A DNA stretch of 7,379 bases from Deltaproteobacteria bacterium (lineage in GTDB: Bacteria > Desulfobacterota > GWC2-55-46 > DRQE01), in contig DAOVXI010000091.1 in NCBI GenBank assembly GCA_030636245.1, forward strand, positions 1-7,379. Direction: 5' to 3'. The first letter of the stretch is position 1. Every line of letters starts with the position of its first letter. The notes under the pieces are model-generated. The model was not told the origin of the DNA. It was given only the letters and a program-made list of their open reading frames with translations, and made no database searches. Positions 6,632 to 7,379 of this stretch are shown here, piece by piece. The translations under genes and the position numbers were made by a program.

Positions 6632-7379
6632 ATGATAACTCAATTAACATTGTTCTTGTATATCCTTATGTTGATTTCCTCTTTAGCCGGAGTTGTTCGT
6701 GGCAAAGCTTACCTTTATTTGCTTGCTAAAATTTTGTTCTTTTCCGCGTTTATAATCCATTCTACTATGTTAATTCTAAGGTCTCTTGAAGCGGGGCACC
6801 TGCCAATGTTCAGCATGTACGAAACCTTGCTGTTATATAGCTGGTGTGTTTCGTTATTATCGCTCTTTGTTCTGATGAAGTATCGAATCAATGAGATCAA
6901 TTTTATAACGATACCAATTTGTTGCCTTGCTCTGGTTGTTGCTTTCTTTAATATTGAAGACCCAAGGCCGTTACCTCTAGTGCTTGATACATATTGGTTT
7001 GAGCTGCATGTAACTACTTCATTTGTTGCATATTCATTTTTCACCCTTGCCTTTGCCTCTTCGATCGTTTATCTGCTCAAGGTTCAAATAAGAAAATCTG
7101 GGACAGGTAATTACTCGGTTGCTCAGAGGTCTGCCGTTTGGGGATTTTTTCTTTTCTCAGCTTCCATGTTTGCAGGAGCGGTATGGGCGTACCTTGCATG
7201 GGGCATTTATTGGCTTTGGGAACCCAAGGTGCTATGGTCATTCATTGTATGGTTCTTCTATGCGGGGGTGGTGCATGTGATATATCTTCGACGGAACGTA
7301 GAGAAGGCAGGTGCAATTGCCATGCTACTCGGATTTGTGGTGGTGCTCTTTACGTATCTTGGTGTAGGGCTATTAATGA
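6632..7379 (+). CDS. ccsA: CcsA/ResC-type cytochrome c assembly protein (5' part, cut by window edge)
   Basis: An open frame from ATG 6632 runs to the right edge, giving 249 residues without a stop. It is a multi-span membrane protein of the haem-handling family (CcsA/ResC, with CcmC and CcmF as relatives) that delivers haem for attachment to c-type cytochromes outside the membrane. About eight hydrophobic segments are visible, near 5-22, 27-49, 64-83, 91-106, 127-149, 167-189, 198-219 and 226-247. Family marks are GHLPMFSMYETLLLYSW (55-71), a probable haem-ligand His126 in ELHVTTSFVAYSFF, the tryptophan-rich haem motif WGIYWLWEPKVLW (190-202), and His215. The motif has WEPKV where WDPKE is usual. 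The window ends at YLGVGLLM, just before the last conserved His (LHSY-type) is expected. It starts 31 bases after queE with no clear Shine-Dalgarno sequence. The alternative is another CcmC/CcmF-like paralogue. Confidence 0.92.
   Translation, partial: MITQLTLFLYILMLISSLAGVVRGKAYLYLLAKILFFSAFIIHSTMLILRSLEAGHLPMFSMYETLLLYSWCVSLLSLFVLMKYRINEINFITIPICCLALVVAFFNIEDPRPLPLVLDTYWFELHVTTSFVAYSFFTLAFASSIVYLLKVQIRKSGTGNYSVAQRSAVWGFFLFSASMFAGAVWAYLAWGIYWLWEPKVLWSFIVWFFYAGVVHVIYLRRNVEKAGAIAMLLGFVVVLFTYLGVGLLM

Noticed and set aside
6715..7044. 109-residue - strand reading frame
   Set aside because: It is antisense to the CcsA-like gene, whose membrane segments and family motifs explain the sequence. No ribosome site or family match supports it.

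Overview
The window is a densely packed, single-direction stretch of bacterial DNA, with every supported gene on the + strand. It holds six recognisable genes, one small new-looking gene, and an unidentified gene fragment at the left edge. No gap between genes exceeds 31 bases and two junctions overlap. I see no terminator, promoter, RNA gene, mobile element, CRISPR array or attachment site, so the simplest reading is one transcription unit that runs past both ends of the window.

Layout from left to right: (1) the 3' end of an unidentified gene; (2) a methylcobamide:CoM methyltransferase-like (MtaA/CmuA-type) member of the uroporphyrinogen decarboxylase superfamily; (3) phosphopentomutase, deoB; (4) a 57-residue lysine-rich small protein, overlapping both neighbours; (5) a CDF/ZnT-type zinc exporter; (6) an 819-residue Lon-like protease with an N-terminal ATPase-like region; (7) queE, a radical-SAM enzyme of queuosine/7-deazaguanine synthesis; (8) a CcsA/ResC-type haem-handling cytochrome c assembly protein, cut by the right edge.

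The base composition looks moderately AT-leaning. The gene set (cobamide-type methyltransferase homologue, oxygen-sensitive radical-SAM enzyme, System II cytochrome c maturation) fits an anaerobic or microaerophilic bacterium that makes c-type cytochromes. Candidates would be a Planctomycetota (anammox-type), deltaproteobacterial or related uncultured lineage. This placement is inference and low confidence, because no phylogenetic marker is present.

The genes do not form one pathway: one-carbon/cobamide chemistry, nucleoside salvage, metal export, proteolysis, tRNA modification and cytochrome assembly are side by side. This looks like a housekeeping-type operon string rather than a dedicated defence or metabolic system. 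I did not find a convincing undescribed system. The best leads are the small lysine-rich protein, the unidentified fragment upstream of the MtaA-like gene, and altered signature residues in the CcsA-like and Lon-like proteins.
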